Origin: Intestinibacillus massiliensis | Lineage (GTDB): Bacteria > Bacillota > Clostridia > Oscillospirales > Butyricicoccaceae | Length of the DNA: 64,000 bases | Assembly: GCA_029267335.1 (NCBI GenBank) | Contig: JAJUJC010000001.1 | Span: 186,001-250,000, forward strand | Direction: 5' to 3' | Shown here: positions 57,901 through 64,000 of the stretch, piece after piece | Numbering within the stretch: position 1 is the first letter of the stretch | How the letters are laid out: every line of letters starts with the position of its first letter | The notes under the pieces: generated by a model | Told to the model about the DNA's origin: nothing | The model's database searches: none | The model's input: only the letters and a program-made list of their open reading frames with translations | Position numbers and translations under genes: made by a program

Positions 57901-59397
57901 TTATGAGTCGTTCTGCATGTCGAAAAAATTGTCGTATTCCGCGCCCATGTACCAGATATGGTTCTTGACCTTAAGATATTCCAACAGACCCTCGACGCCA
58001 TCCTCACGTCCCAGACCGCTGTTGCGGTTGCCGCCAAAAGGCGTTTCGATGTTGGACTTTGTTGCGCAGTTCATCCATACCGTGCCCGCGTCGATCTTCT
58101 CCGCGGTCCAATACATTTTGCGAATATTTTCCGTAAAGACTGCCGCACCGAGCGCAAAGCGCGTCGCGTTGGCAAGTTTGACCGCCTCCTCGAGTGAGTG
58201 GTAGCGTGTGACTGCGAGCACTGGGCCAAACACCTCCTCGTGGAAGATCTCCATATCCGACGTTACTTCGTCGATGATCGTCGGCATATAGTAGCTGCCC
58301 TTTTCATAGATCCCGCCGGTCAATGGCTTGCCGCCGCAGCGCAGCCGCGCGCCGGCATGAAGCGCACGATCCACATAGCCCTGCACCGTGTCGCGATGCT
58401 CTGCGCTGATGAGAGAACCCATTTGGGTATCATCGTCGAGACAGTCTCCAATGCGGATTTTTTGGGTGCGCTCAATGAGTTTCTCCATAAAGGTATCATA
58501 GATTTCATCCGCAAGAAGGAGACGAGAGGTCGAGACGCACACCTCGCCCTGATTCATGCAGAAGCCGAGCAGAACGGAATTGAGCGCACCATTCATGTCG
58601 CAGTCCGGCTCAACGATGATCGGACTCTTACCGCCGAGTTCAAGGGATAACGGCTTGATGCGCTTCGCCTGCGCAGACGCGGTCATCAAGCGGCGCCCAA
58701 CTTCCTCCGAGCCGGTCAATGCGACCATGGCAACCTTATCGTTGGCGAGCAGTTCTTCACCAACAACGCCGCCCGAGCCGGATACAATATTATAAACCCC
58801 CGCCGGCACACCCGCCTCCTCAAAAATTTCACCAAGGATCTGGCTTGTGACCGGTGTCATGGTCGCGGCCTTGCACACCACGGTGTTGCCGGCCGCAAGT
58901 GCCGCGGCAATAGAACGAGTGAGCAGATGCAGCGGGAAATTCCACGGTGCAATGCTGCCGACCACACCATAGGGCTCATAGGTTGTATAGTCAAACAGCG
59001 GCATACCCGGCACCGGAATGACCTTGCCGCACAGCGCTTTTGCGGAATCCGCGTGAAAGCGGAACGCGCGAATAGACAACGCAATGTCGATCATGCGCGT
59101 TTCACGAATCGCCTTACCGGTGTCCATGGCTTCCCAACGTGCCAACTCCTCCGCACGGCGCTCCATGATGTCCGCTACCCGGTGCAGGTATGCCCCGCGC
59201 TGCTCCGTGCTCAATCCCGACCAACAGCCCGAGCGAAATGCCGCATCCGCGGCGTCGATCGCTTTGCGGGTATCGTTCACTGAGGCATAAGCCATCTCCG
59301 CGATCGCCTCCCCCGTGCACGGGTTATAGGTTAGGAAGGTCTTGCCGCCTTCTGCCGACAACCACTCGTTTGCAATGAACAGTCCAAACTTTTTCAT
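57901..59397 (-). CDS. NAD(P)-dependent aldehyde dehydrogenase
   Basis: 498 residues of the ALDH superfamily. The catalytic Cys is in MNQGEVCVSTSRLLL and the general-base Glu in LSLELGGKSPIIV. Other blocks are SIAPWNFPLHLLTRSIAAALAAGNTVVCK, VALTGSEEVGRRLM, EVFGPVLAV and TPFGGNRNSGLGREDG. This resembles betaine-aldehyde/aminobutyraldehyde-type enzymes, oxidising a free aldehyde to the acid. ATG 59397 has GAGGG upstream. It needs no tungsten and sits behind an aptamer-terminator leader. Confidence 0.9.
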   Translation of the reverse strand: MKKFGLFIANEWLSAEGGKTFLTYNPCTGEAIAEMAYASVNDTRKAIDAADAAFRSGCWSGLSTEQRGAYLHRVADIMERRAEELARWEAMDTGKAIRETRMIDIALSIRAFRFHADSAKALCGKVIPVPGMPLFDYTTYEPYGVVGSIAPWNFPLHLLTRSIAAALAAGNTVVCKAATMTPVTSQILGEIFEEAGVPAGVYNIVSGSGGVVGEELLANDKVAMVALTGSEEVGRRLMTASAQAKRIKPLSLELGGKSPIIVEPDCDMNGALNSVLLGFCMNQGEVCVSTSRLLLADEIYDTFMEKLIERTQKIRIGDCLDDDTQMGSLISAEHRDTVQGYVDRALHAGARLRCGGKPLTGGIYEKGSYYMPTIIDEVTSDMEIFHEEVFGPVLAVTRYHSLEEAVKLANATRFALGAAVFTENIRKMYWTAEKIDAGTVWMNCATKSNIETPFGGNRNSGLGREDGVEGLLEYLKVKNHIWYMGAEYDNFFDMQNDS

Positions 59398-59440
59398 TAT
59401 AGTTTCCCTCTTTCGTTTCATCTGAGAGCGCTCCTGCAAT

Positions 59441-59476
59441 AAAAAAAACAGCTTCTTTTATAGTGAAAGCTGTTTT
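59441..59476 (-). terminator. Intrinsic terminator in the aldehyde dehydrogenase leader
   Basis: On the minus strand AAAACAGCTT (59476-59467) pairs with AAGCTGTTTT (59454-59445), followed by more T. Its 5' arm can instead pair with GGAGCTGTT (59511-59503), the 3' edge of the upstream aptamer domain, forming an antiterminator. Confidence 0.88.
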
Positions 59477-59502
59477 GGGATATGGCAAACACACCAGTAT
59501 CC

Positions 59503-59607
59503 AACAGCTCCTTCACAAAAAAGGTGGGCATGATCGTTTCCAATCATACCTAGTGGCTTCCTCCCATAGGTGCGATACGGTTCCCTTAGGTACGGTAAGC
59601 TCGGAGC
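59503..59607 (-). ncRNA. Candidate molybdenum/tungsten-cofactor (Moco/Tuco) riboswitch aptamer
   Basis: On the minus strand GCTCC (59607-59603) pairs with GGAGC to close the domain. Inside are CCTAAG (59590-59585) and TATGG (59568-59564), the two strands of the standard 11-nt GAAA-tetraloop receptor, and a 10-bp hairpin GGTATGATTG-GAAA-CGATCATGCC carrying a GAAA tetraloop. The Moco riboswitch class is known for a tetraloop-receptor contact. The domain starts within about 20 nt of the promoter and is followed by a terminator that shares bases with P1, predicting an OFF switch. The ligand is inferred from the tup/moa/AOR context. Confidence 0.58.
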
Positions 59608-59625
59608 ATTTATTCTCTTGTTGAT

Positions 59626-59655
59626 ATTGTATTATATATTTATATTTGTTGTCAA
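59626..59655 (-). promoter_or_regulatory. Promoter of the aldehyde dehydrogenase gene
   Basis: TTGACA (59650-59655), 18-bp spacer and TACAAT (59626-59631) on the minus strand, just ahead of the aptamer. The string TATTGTATTATA over the -10 is only a weak match to the island operator. Confidence 0.6.
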
Positions 59656-59684
59656 TATTTTAATCATATAAAAATATTAAAATA

Positions 59685-59717
59685 ATTGTTGACAATTAAT
59701 CGACGTAGTATTACAAT
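59685..59717 (+). promoter_or_regulatory. Promoter of the HbpS-like gene with centre-variant operator
   Basis: TTGACA (59689-59694), 17-bp spacer and TACAAT (59712-59717). ATTGTTGACAAT (59685-59696) has the same ATTGT/ACAAT half-sites as the island operator but centre TG in place of AT, and it covers the -35. Binding there would repress. Confidence 0.6.
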
Positions 59718-59811
59718 AAAATCAATCTCAAGATCATATCTCAATTCTCTCTACGGTACCGACCCTCGGACCGGCACCGTCCTTCTTATTAAAAATAAAG
59801 GAGTCATCATT

Positions 59812-60288
59812 ATGCCATTGCACACGCAAGAAATTGCAGAGATCTGCAAGCAGGAAGAGACCCTCGTTTTTGACCATTTTGGCGGTGCGGATGCACTGGC
59901 GATCGGTCAGATTCTGATCGACATGGCACAGAAGGCAAACGAGTCTTATGTCATCAATATCAGCCTGAACCGTCGGCAGCTTTTCCACTATTCCCCCGAA
60001 GGTGTGTCCCCGGATAATGACAACTGGGCGCGTCGTAAAGAAAACGTGGTCTATCATTTTTTCCGTAGTTCCTACCGCGTTACACTGGAACTGGAGGACA
60101 CCAACGAGCTGCTTTATCCGCGTTACGGTCTGCCCGCAGACGATTATGTGACCGCAGGCGGTTCCTTCCCGATCATCATTCGCGGCGTGGGCGTTGTTGG
60201 TGCAATTACCATTTCCGGACTGGCGCAGGAAGATGACCACGCGCATGTTACGGCTGCGATTGCACAGTACCTCGGGTTGAACACCTAA
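59812..60288 (+). CDS. HbpS/GlcG-like (UPF0303, heme-degrading domain) protein
   Basis: 158 residues from ATG 59812 (AAGGAG upstream). The sequence (AIGQILIDMAQKANESYVINISLNRRQLFHY, DNDNWARRKENVVYHFFRSSY, GGSFPIIIRGVGVVGAITISGLAQEDDHAHV) is that of the UPF0303/HbpS-like family. Members bind cofactors or small molecules and are often found beside catabolic genes; the function is uncertain. Divergent from the aldehyde dehydrogenase. Its leader (about 95 nt) has a small GC-rich hairpin near 59754-59775. Confidence 0.75.
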   Translation: MPLHTQEIAEICKQEETLVFDHFGGADALAIGQILIDMAQKANESYVINISLNRRQLFHYSPEGVSPDNDNWARRKENVVYHFFRSSYRVTLELEDTNELLYPRYGLPADDYVTAGGSFPIIIRGVGVVGAITISGLAQEDDHAHVTAAIAQYLGLNT

Positions 60289-60394
60289 TTGAAGAAAAAA
60301 TAGAGTTCACCCTCTGTTTTTTCATACACTTCATACCTTCTTTGCCCCCTTTTTTCCATACTCACATTCACCTTTACCCATTTATTCTCTTTCC

Positions 60395-60440
60395 AAGCAA
60401 AAGCAGCTGATCTGGCTCCCCAGACCGGCTGCTTTTGCTT
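60395..60440. terminator. Hairpin between convergent genes, probable bidirectional terminator
   Basis: A 13-bp perfect stem AAGCAAAAGCAGC / GCTGCTTTTGCTT around a 20-nt loop that itself pairs partly (TCTGG/CCAGA). A second 14-bp hairpin with one mismatch lies at 60474-60511. No gene is supported in 60289-60548. Confidence 0.6.
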
Positions 60441-60548
60441 GTCCAAATGGCCAAAATGGGTAGAGTAGAGCAAAGCAATCGATCGAACGGTGGACATTCG
60501 ACCGATTGCTTTACTTAGAATCGTACGGATGCTGCGCGAAATTTGAAA

Positions 60549-61721
60549 CTACATGCACATTTCAAGCACTTCTCGAATATTTTCACGCGTCACGGGCTTG
60601 GGATGCTTTTCGATATCCTGCCGGAACGCAGTAAAGCACAACTCAATAAACGCATCCAAATCGTCCAGTTTCAGTCCATAACCGGAGAATGAGACGTGCA
60701 CATCCAAATCCTGATAGAGCGCGTGCATAATTTTGGGGAGTTGATAGGCTTTTTGTTCTATCGTCATCCCCTGAACGCCCATCGGATCCATAATTTCTGC
60801 AACACGCGCAAACCGATCCTGCGCATAAGGCAGTGTCCATTCAATCACCTGAGGGAGGCATGCAGCCAAAGTGCCTCCATGAGGTGCATCCGTGAAAGCG
60901 CTGAGTGGCTGCCCAAGCGCATGCGGGAGGCATACGCCTGCATTGAACAGCGCAGCGCCGCCCATTGCGCAAGACATCGCAAGTTGACTGCGTGCCTCTA
61001 CATCCGATCCATTTTGAACTGCAGTGCGGATGTTTTGTGCAAAAAGCTCCATTGAACGCAGCGCAAACATATCAGAAATTGCATTGGAACCCGAGCAAAT
61101 AAAGGCTTCAAAGGAATGCGCGAAGGTATCAATGCCTGTAAGTGCAGTCAGCAGCGGCGGAACGCTCAGCATGATTTTGGGATCAATGATTGATACCGTC
61201 GGATAAATGACCGGGTTGATAATGGTGCATTTGCGTACTTCGGATGGGTTATTGATTACCGCGCATGCGGTTGTCTCTGAGCCAGTCCCCGCAGTAGTCG
61301 GGCAAACGATCAGCGGCAGTCCCGGCGTGCTCGGACGCTGCACGGTTTCCCCAGCGCGTTCTGTGTACTCCCAGCAGGTTCCTCCATGTACCGCAACTAA
61401 CGCAATTGCCTTTGCGGTGTCGATTGCACTTCCTCCGCCAACGACCACAACAACATCGCACTTTGCTGCACGGCACAGCACAATTCCTTCGTCGATCATG
61501 GTATTACGCGGGTTCGGCATGACATCATAGTAGACTGTATGCTCCACACCATTTTGACGCAGATCCTCTAAAATGCTTGCTGCGGTTTGGCTGCCCTTGA
61601 GAAAAGGGTCGAGTACGACAAATGCGTGCGTACCATATTCTCTGGCTGTAACGCCGAGTTCCTGCATCCGGTCTGCGCCCACACGCATACGGGTCGGAAA
61701 AATAAAATCAAAGCTTTTCAT
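60549..61721 (-). CDS. Iron-type (group III) alcohol dehydrogenase
   Basis: 390 residues. GGGSAIDTAKAIA (nucleotide binding), CPTTAGTGSETTACAVI, and metal ligands D and H in TGIDTFAHSFEAF plus later His in CLPHALGQPLSAFTDAPHGG. It resembles butanol, 1,2-propanediol and lactaldehyde reductases. It is distinct from the 4-hydroxybutyrate dehydrogenase at 37594. It is the last gene of a three-gene set with a sugar symporter and a Zn dehydrogenase. No shared operator is seen ahead of these genes in the window. Confidence 0.88.
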   Translation of the reverse strand: MKSFDFIFPTRMRVGADRMQELGVTAREYGTHAFVVLDPFLKGSQTAASILEDLRQNGVEHTVYYDVMPNPRNTMIDEGIVLCRAAKCDVVVVVGGGSAIDTAKAIALVAVHGGTCWEYTERAGETVQRPSTPGLPLIVCPTTAGTGSETTACAVINNPSEVRKCTIINPVIYPTVSIIDPKIMLSVPPLLTALTGIDTFAHSFEAFICSGSNAISDMFALRSMELFAQNIRTAVQNGSDVEARSQLAMSCAMGGAALFNAGVCLPHALGQPLSAFTDAPHGGTLAACLPQVIEWTLPYAQDRFARVAEIMDPMGVQGMTIEQKAYQLPKIMHALYQDLDVHVSFSGYGLKLDDLDAFIELCFTAFRQDIEKHPKPVTRENIREVLEMCM

Positions 61722-61733
61722 GTAACATCCTCC

Positions 61734-63167
61734 TTAACTTGCCTGATCTTCACTTAAATGAGACATTTCCTTAACGATCGCAGTGCCGCGTACCTTTGCC
61801 AGTTCTGCATTGATCACATGATATTCCCGATCGCTGATCTTATAAAACGCCATAACAACCAAATAAATGAATCCCACCGCACCCGGCACAACGCTCATCA
61901 TCAGATTGATGCTGGTCAGCACCGCACCATTCTGTACGACATTGGGCACATAGCCGGTTGCATTAAATACCAGTGCAAGCACTGCCGGTGCAAGAGCACC
62001 GCCCACCTTACAGGTGAATGAAGTGAGTGCATACAGGAATCCCGAGGCACTTACGCCGGATTTGAGTTGGCTATAGTCGATTGCATCCGGGATCATCGAA
62101 TACAGCATGACCATATACGCGCCGAAGCCCAGCCCGCCGATAAAAGTTAGAGCATAGAATGCTACGATATTTTGTGTAGGTGGAAAAAAGTAGATCAGCC
62201 CGGTGCATACTGCAAATACGCCTACATCAAATATGGTCGCATGCCCTTTATGGCGAAAAAAACGGTGGATATAAGGGCTGATAATGGTACCAAGAATATT
62301 GGCAATACCCTGAATGATACCAAAGCTCGCAATCATGGATGCGCTGCCACAAAGATATGTAAAGTAATACGGGTAGATTGCCGCTCTTCCATAGTAGACA
62401 AAGCCATGGAACAGCATAACTGTAATCATGATCAGGATCGGCGCGGATTTCAAGCAGCGCATCCGATCCCCCATGGTCAACTTTTCGCTCTGGCTCTCCG
62501 GTACCAGTACAACTTCTTTGCTGCGAAATGCAGTAATCAGAAACATCGGTACCGAAAGAGCGCAGAAGAGCGCGACTGTGACCAGATAAGAGCGTTCCGC
62601 ATGTCCACTGTTTAAACCAAAGAAAATGAGCAGCGGCGCGGCGATAACCGTGACGACCATATTGCCCATCATACAGCAGGCAAATCGCAGACTGCTGATT
62701 TTGCTGCGCTCCTGTACGTCGGTAGTGAGCGTTTGTGTCAACACACCATACGGCATATTGGTTGCGGTGGACGCGCACACTACAACAATATAGGTCGCAT
62801 AGACATAAATGTATTTGAGCACCGTCGGCCAGGAGGCGTGCGCCCAGAACAGCAGCGTGATGGAGATGCCCAATGTGATCGGCCCCCAAATCAGCCACGG
62901 CTTATAGGTACCGGTTTTCTGCTTGGTGCGGTCGGCCAACGACCCGATGAACGGATCATTCAGCGCGTCAAAAATACGCACGACCAACATCAATGTGGTG
63001 ACTGCCATCGCACTGATGCCGAATACATCCGTATAAAAGATCATGAGATAGGCGCTCACCCAGAAATACATGCAGTTATAGCCCAGATCGCCTACGGCAT
63101 ATGCAAGGCGTTTTCCAAAAGTCAATTTGACATCAGTTGATAAGGTATTCCCTGGCTGTTGTGTCAT
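61734..63167 (-). CDS. GPH-family sugar/glycoside symporter (MFS)
   Basis: 477 residues, twelve predicted transmembrane helices. The N-terminal GKRLAYAVGDLGYNCMYFWVSAYLMIFYTDVFG and the loop FDALNDPFIGSLADRTKQKTGTYKPWLIWG are hallmarks of the GPH (glycoside-pentoside-hexuronide) cation symporters. YSMIPDAIDYSQLKSG in the second half is another. It probably imports a sugar, glycoside or uronide with Na+ or H+. Confidence 0.9.
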   Translation of the reverse strand: MTQQPGNTLSTDVKLTFGKRLAYAVGDLGYNCMYFWVSAYLMIFYTDVFGISAMAVTTLMLVVRIFDALNDPFIGSLADRTKQKTGTYKPWLIWGPITLGISITLLFWAHASWPTVLKYIYVYATYIVVVCASTATNMPYGVLTQTLTTDVQERSKISSLRFACCMMGNMVVTVIAAPLLIFFGLNSGHAERSYLVTVALFCALSVPMFLITAFRSKEVVLVPESQSEKLTMGDRMRCLKSAPILIMITVMLFHGFVYYGRAAIYPYYFTYLCGSASMIASFGIIQGIANILGTIISPYIHRFFRHKGHATIFDVGVFAVCTGLIYFFPPTQNIVAFYALTFIGGLGFGAYMVMLYSMIPDAIDYSQLKSGVSASGFLYALTSFTCKVGGALAPAVLALVFNATGYVPNVVQNGAVLTSINLMMSVVPGAVGFIYLVVMAFYKISDREYHVINAELAKVRGTAIVKEMSHLSEDQAS

Positions 63168-63218
63168 AGAAAATTCCTCCCGCTATATTTTTTACGGTCA
63201 ACAATATTCATTCCCTTT

Positions 63219-64000
63219 TTAAAGCTCAAACAGATATTTAAAGCCTTCACAGCTCCGGTATGCATCAAACGCTTCTTCCCAATGTTCGAGCGGATAAATT
63301 CCGCTGATGAGTCGGTTCAGATTCAGTTGTTTCTGTCGCAGCAGTTCGATCGCACGCGTCCACCAGATCGGTTTTTGCGCGAAAGTGCCTATCACCGACA
63401 GATCCTTCATCACAATCAGATTCATATTCAGTGCGACCGGCTTGCCGGACAGACCAACCTGCACCATACGTCCGCCTTTTCGAACCGCACGCAGTGCTAT
63501 TGCAATTGCTGCTCCTGCACCAGAACACTCAAATACAATATCTGCGCCATCGCCCTGTGTTTTTTCTAGAATCTGTGCTTCTGCATCCGCATCATCTGAA
63601 AAAACGGTATGCTGTACGCCAAGCTGACGTGCGACTTCCAACTTATGCGCATCAGCATGCATACCGGCTAACGTAACCTCTGCACCGCATGCCAACGCAA
63701 GTTCTGCACACATCATGCCGATTGCCCCCGGTCCTGTAATTAGCACGCGATCACCTGCGCGTAAATTCCCTTTTTCGAGGACTGCTTGCGTGCAGCATGC
63801 CAATGGTTCAACCATTGCAGCTTCCGCCATGTCGATCTCTTGGGGAAGAACATGCAGCTTATGCGCCGGCACCACGACCCACTCTGCCATAGCGCCATCC
63901 ACACCGCTGCCAATCGACAAGCGTTCACTGCACAGATTGGGATACCCTGATTCACAGAATCTGCAATGTCCACAGGTGTGGAAGTACGTCTCACTGATAA
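63219..64000 (-). CDS. Zn-dependent MDR alcohol/polyol dehydrogenase (partial, runs off right edge)
   Basis: The frame is open to the window end; about 259 C-terminal residues are visible. Near the edge is the structural zinc motif CGHCRFCESGYPNLC (C-x2-C-x2-C-x7-C). GPGAIGMMCAELALACGAEVTLAG is the Rossmann motif, and EPLACCTQAVLEKGNLRAGDRVLITG precedes it. The catalytic zinc Cys and His would lie beyond the edge. It resembles sorbitol/threonine dehydrogenases. The symporter gene follows after 51 nt. Confidence 0.87.
   Translation of the reverse strand, partial: ISETYFHTCGHCRFCESGYPNLCSERLSIGSGVDGAMAEWVVVPAHKLHVLPQEIDMAEAAMVEPLACCTQAVLEKGNLRAGDRVLITGPGAIGMMCAELALACGAEVTLAGMHADAHKLEVARQLGVQHTVFSDDADAEAQILEKTQGDGADIVFECSGAGAAIAIALRAVRKGGRMVQVGLSGKPVALNMNLIVMKDLSVIGTFAQKPIWWTRAIELLRQKQLNLNRLISGIYPLEHWEEAFDAYRSCEGFKYLFEL

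Noticed and set aside
60285-60497. 70-codon minus-strand frame between the HbpS-like gene and the Fe alcohol dehydrogenase
   Set aside because: It consists largely of two terminator-like hairpins and their tails; no ribosome binding site.
8383-64000. A complete skin-like prophage element to the right of sigK
   Set aside because: No integrase, recombinase or phage structural genes are seen; the region is ordinary chromosomal metabolism.
1-64000. CRISPR array, tRNA, rRNA or insertion sequence
   Set aside because: No regularly spaced repeat array, no cloverleaf with conserved T-loop, no rRNA core sequence and no transposase was recognised.

Overview
The window looks like a chromosomal segment of a low-oxygen gut Clostridia, most likely Oscillospiraceae (Flavonifractor/Lawsonibacter/Dysosmobacter-like). 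The reasons are Firmicutes-type AGGAGG ribosome binding sites, sigma-A promoters (TTGACA-17-TATAAT type), a sporulation sigma-K fragment, 4-hydroxybutyryl-CoA dehydratase, glycyl-radical chemistry and a tungsten aldehyde oxidoreductase. The organism assignment is inference; there is no rRNA or tRNA in the window.

1-7.9 kb: a TIGR04086-like membrane protein (cut by the left edge), yajC, and a compact type IV pilus operon (pilC, four pilin-like/accessory genes, pilT), followed by a transglutaminase-like lipoprotein, a SARP/BTAD regulator with a degenerate GGDEF-like tail, and two small unknown genes. 8.0-8.4 kb: the N-terminal half of sigK, ending where skin-type elements interrupt this gene in other spore formers. 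8.8-20 kb: a LytTR response regulator and GHKL kinase, then a pair of direct repeats with LytTR spacing, a small Cys protein and a 2852-residue surface adhesin with three C-terminal SLH domains. 20-25.4 kb: remnant small ORFs, then an ethanolamine module (EutV ANTAR regulator, EutW kinase, a 74-residue protein, EutB, EutC) with two attenuator terminators and no microcompartment genes.

25.5-60 kb is one functional island, almost entirely on the minus strand. It contains a ribose-type ABC importer with an SDR; a seven-gene operon (4-hydroxybutyrate dehydrogenase, split transketolase, Zn alcohol dehydrogenase, 4-hydroxybutyryl-CoA dehydratase, 4-hydroxybutyrate CoA-transferase, VOC protein); an unusual glycyl radical enzyme with its activase; an operon of a Gfo/Idh/MocA oxidoreductase, a MoaD-like carrier and a tungsten-type aldehyde:ferredoxin oxidoreductase with a ThiF/MoeB protein; a nine-gene operon for tungstate uptake (tupABC) and pterin cofactor synthesis (moeA, moeA-PBP, MOSC-moaC, moaA, MOSC, mog/moaB); and an NAD(P)-type aldehyde dehydrogenase. 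Two paralogous GntR/FCD regulators sit divergently beside two of these operons. Five promoters carry the same operator, ATTGTATACAAT or a one-base variant, 3-4 bp (24 bp in one case) upstream of a TTGACA -35; a sixth has a centre variant overlapping its -35. The island therefore looks like a single regulon.

Two leaders, in front of the aldehyde dehydrogenase and of thiF, fold into aptamer-like domains followed by intrinsic terminators. Context and a GAAA-tetraloop/11-nt-receptor pair suggest molybdenum/tungsten-cofactor riboswitches. Working model (inference): an imported sugar-like or polyol substrate is processed by the dehydrogenases, transketolase and glycyl radical enzyme to an aldehyde, which is oxidised by the tungsten enzyme (or by the cofactor-independent aldehyde dehydrogenase when tungsten cofactor is short), with carbon leaving through 4-hydroxybutyryl-CoA to crotonyl-CoA. 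60.5-64 kb holds an Fe alcohol dehydrogenase, a GPH-family transporter and a Zn alcohol dehydrogenase cut by the right edge.
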